Position numbers and translations under genes: made by a program
Assembly (NCBI RefSeq): GCF_016863135.1
Contig: NZ_BOOH01000036.1
Span: 62,001-126,000, forward strand
DNA length: 64,000 bases
Origin: Planobispora longispora
GTDB lineage: Bacteria; Actinomycetota; Actinomycetes; Streptosporangiales; Streptosporangiaceae
Direction: 5' to 3'
Notes under the pieces: generated by a model
What the model was told of the DNA's origin: nothing
The model's input: the letters and a program-made list of their open reading frames with translations, nothing else
The model's database searches: none
Shown: in pieces, positions 63,256 to 64,000 of the stretch
How positions within the stretch are numbered: position 1 is the stretch's first letter
Layout: each line of letters begins with the position of its first letter

Positions 63256-64000
63256 CCGTTACCGTGACGCGCCGCGCCGAGGAGGTCCGCGCGCCCCGCC
63301 GCGCCGCCGCCCCAGGCGGGCGCCGGAGGCGGCGGCTGGCCTTCGTCGCCACGCACGCGATCGCCATCGCCGTGGCGCTGATGTTCCTCGCCCCGCTCGT
63401 CTTCGTCGCGCTGACCGCGCTGATGACCGACGAGCAGGCGCTCACCAGCGAACTGTGGCCGGACGACTGGAACTGGGGCAACTTCGCCGAGGTCTTCGCC
63501 AAGAGCGACATGCTCCGCTGGACGCTCAACACGTTCCTGTACGCGGGCCTGGGCACGCTGTTCACCGTGGTGTCGTCGGTCCCGGTGGCCTACGCCCTGG
63601 CCAGGTTCCGCTTCCGCGGGCGGCGGGCGGCCTTCCTGCTGGTCATCACCATGATGATGCTGCCGCCGCAGGTGATCGCGGTCCCGGTCTACGTGCTGTG
63701 GGCCAGGTTCGACCTGACCGGCGGCCTGTGGCCGCTGATCCTGCCGATGCTGCTGGGCGACGCGTTCTCCATCTTCCTGCTCCGGCAGTTCCTCATCACG
63801 ATCCCGCGCGAGTACACCGAGGCGGCCCGGGTGGACGGCTGCTCCGACCTCACCACGCTGCTGCGCGTCATCCTGCCCATGGCCCGGCCCGGCATCGCGG
63901 CGGTGGCGCTGTTCCAGTTCTTCTACTGCTGGAACGACTACTACGGGCCCCTGCTGTACGCGCAGACCAACGAACACTCCTGGACCCTGTCCCTGGGCCT
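63252..64000 (+). CDS. Carbohydrate ABC transporter permease (MalG type), 3'-truncated by the window end
   Basis: The frame is open to the last base, covering 249 codons. A basic N-terminus is followed by membrane helices from about residue 30 and the EAA loop EYTEAARVDGCSDLTTLLRV (about 192-211). Roughly 30-40 residues are missing if the length is typical. No ATPase appears before the window ends. Confidence 0.9.
   Translation, partial: MTVTVTRRAEEVRAPRRAAAPGGRRRRRLAFVATHAIAIAVALMFLAPLVFVALTALMTDEQALTSELWPDDWNWGNFAEVFAKSDMLRWTLNTFLYAGLGTLFTVVSSVPVAYALARFRFRGRRAAFLLVITMMMLPPQVIAVPVYVLWARFDLTGGLWPLILPMLLGDAFSIFLLRQFLITIPREYTEAARVDGCSDLTTLLRVILPMARPGIAAVALFQFFYCWNDYYGPLLYAQTNEHSWTLSLG

Overview
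The window is high-GC, densely coded DNA from a filamentous or sporulating actinomycete. The GC-rich third codon positions, GTG starts, many candidate leaderless promoters, Ser/Thr kinases with Pro/Thr-rich tails, a DUF3073 protein, oligoribonuclease and DasR-type boxes all fit. A member of the Streptosporangiales (Streptosporangium/Nonomuraea-like) is my best guess, but it is inferred from gene content only. There is no rRNA, CRISPR array, prophage or transposase, and one tRNA (His).

Layout. 1-12.9 kb: a cell-surface polysaccharide locus bounded by two paralogous FemAB/CelD-type acyltransferases. It holds two GT2 glycosyltransferases, a NodB-type deacetylase, a Wzx-like flippase, a large polytopic protein, a membrane-anchored GH39-like glycosidase and a DegT-family protein; a choline/aminoglycoside-kinase-type phosphotransferase lies inside it. 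12.8-15.1 kb: a divergent MocR regulator/PPOX pair. 15.2-20.2 kb: two transmembrane Ser/Thr kinases followed by a membrane pseudokinase. 20.3-22.7 kb: a DUF2510 membrane protein, orn and tRNA-His. 22.9-33.9 kb: mixed housekeeping and accessory genes (stand-alone LuxR HTH, lysine 6-transaminase, M20 amidohydrolase, F420-type oxidoreductase, hemolysin III, a PBP, a spermidine-synthase-like protein, an orphan histidine kinase and a class A beta-lactamase-like protein).

34.0-40.9 kb: a self-contained polyol PTS operon (DeoR regulator, PfkB kinase, EIIC, EIIB, EIIA, zinc dehydrogenase, HPr, EI). 41.1-42.1 kb: a Cu/Zn-SOD-like lipoprotein and pterin carbinolamine dehydratase. 42.2-46.6 kb: an NgcEFG-like N-acetylglucosamine/chitobiose ABC importer divergent from a class II aldolase. 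Their shared promoter region carries two DasR-type (dre) palindromes and a ROK-type palindrome. 46.7-50.2 kb: a DUF4032 kinase-like protein and a four-gene Roadblock/PATAN module with no GTPase. 50.4-54.1 kb: single genes, including an ArsR regulator preceded by a translationally coupled 23-codon reading frame.

54.2-64.0 kb: a secreted polysaccharide-utilisation locus. A metallophosphoesterase and a GH8 glycosidase share near-duplicate discoidin domains; a beta-propeller protein and an MFS transporter lie between them. A ROK regulator and a second sugar ABC importer follow, the importer cut by the window end. The 17-bp palindrome upstream of the NgcE-like gene recurs with 14/17 matches twice between the GH8 and ROK genes. 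This suggests one ROK regulon joining two loci 14 kb apart, with DasR-type control added at the first. Neither importer locus encodes an ATPase, so both probably use a shared MsiK-type ATPase encoded elsewhere.
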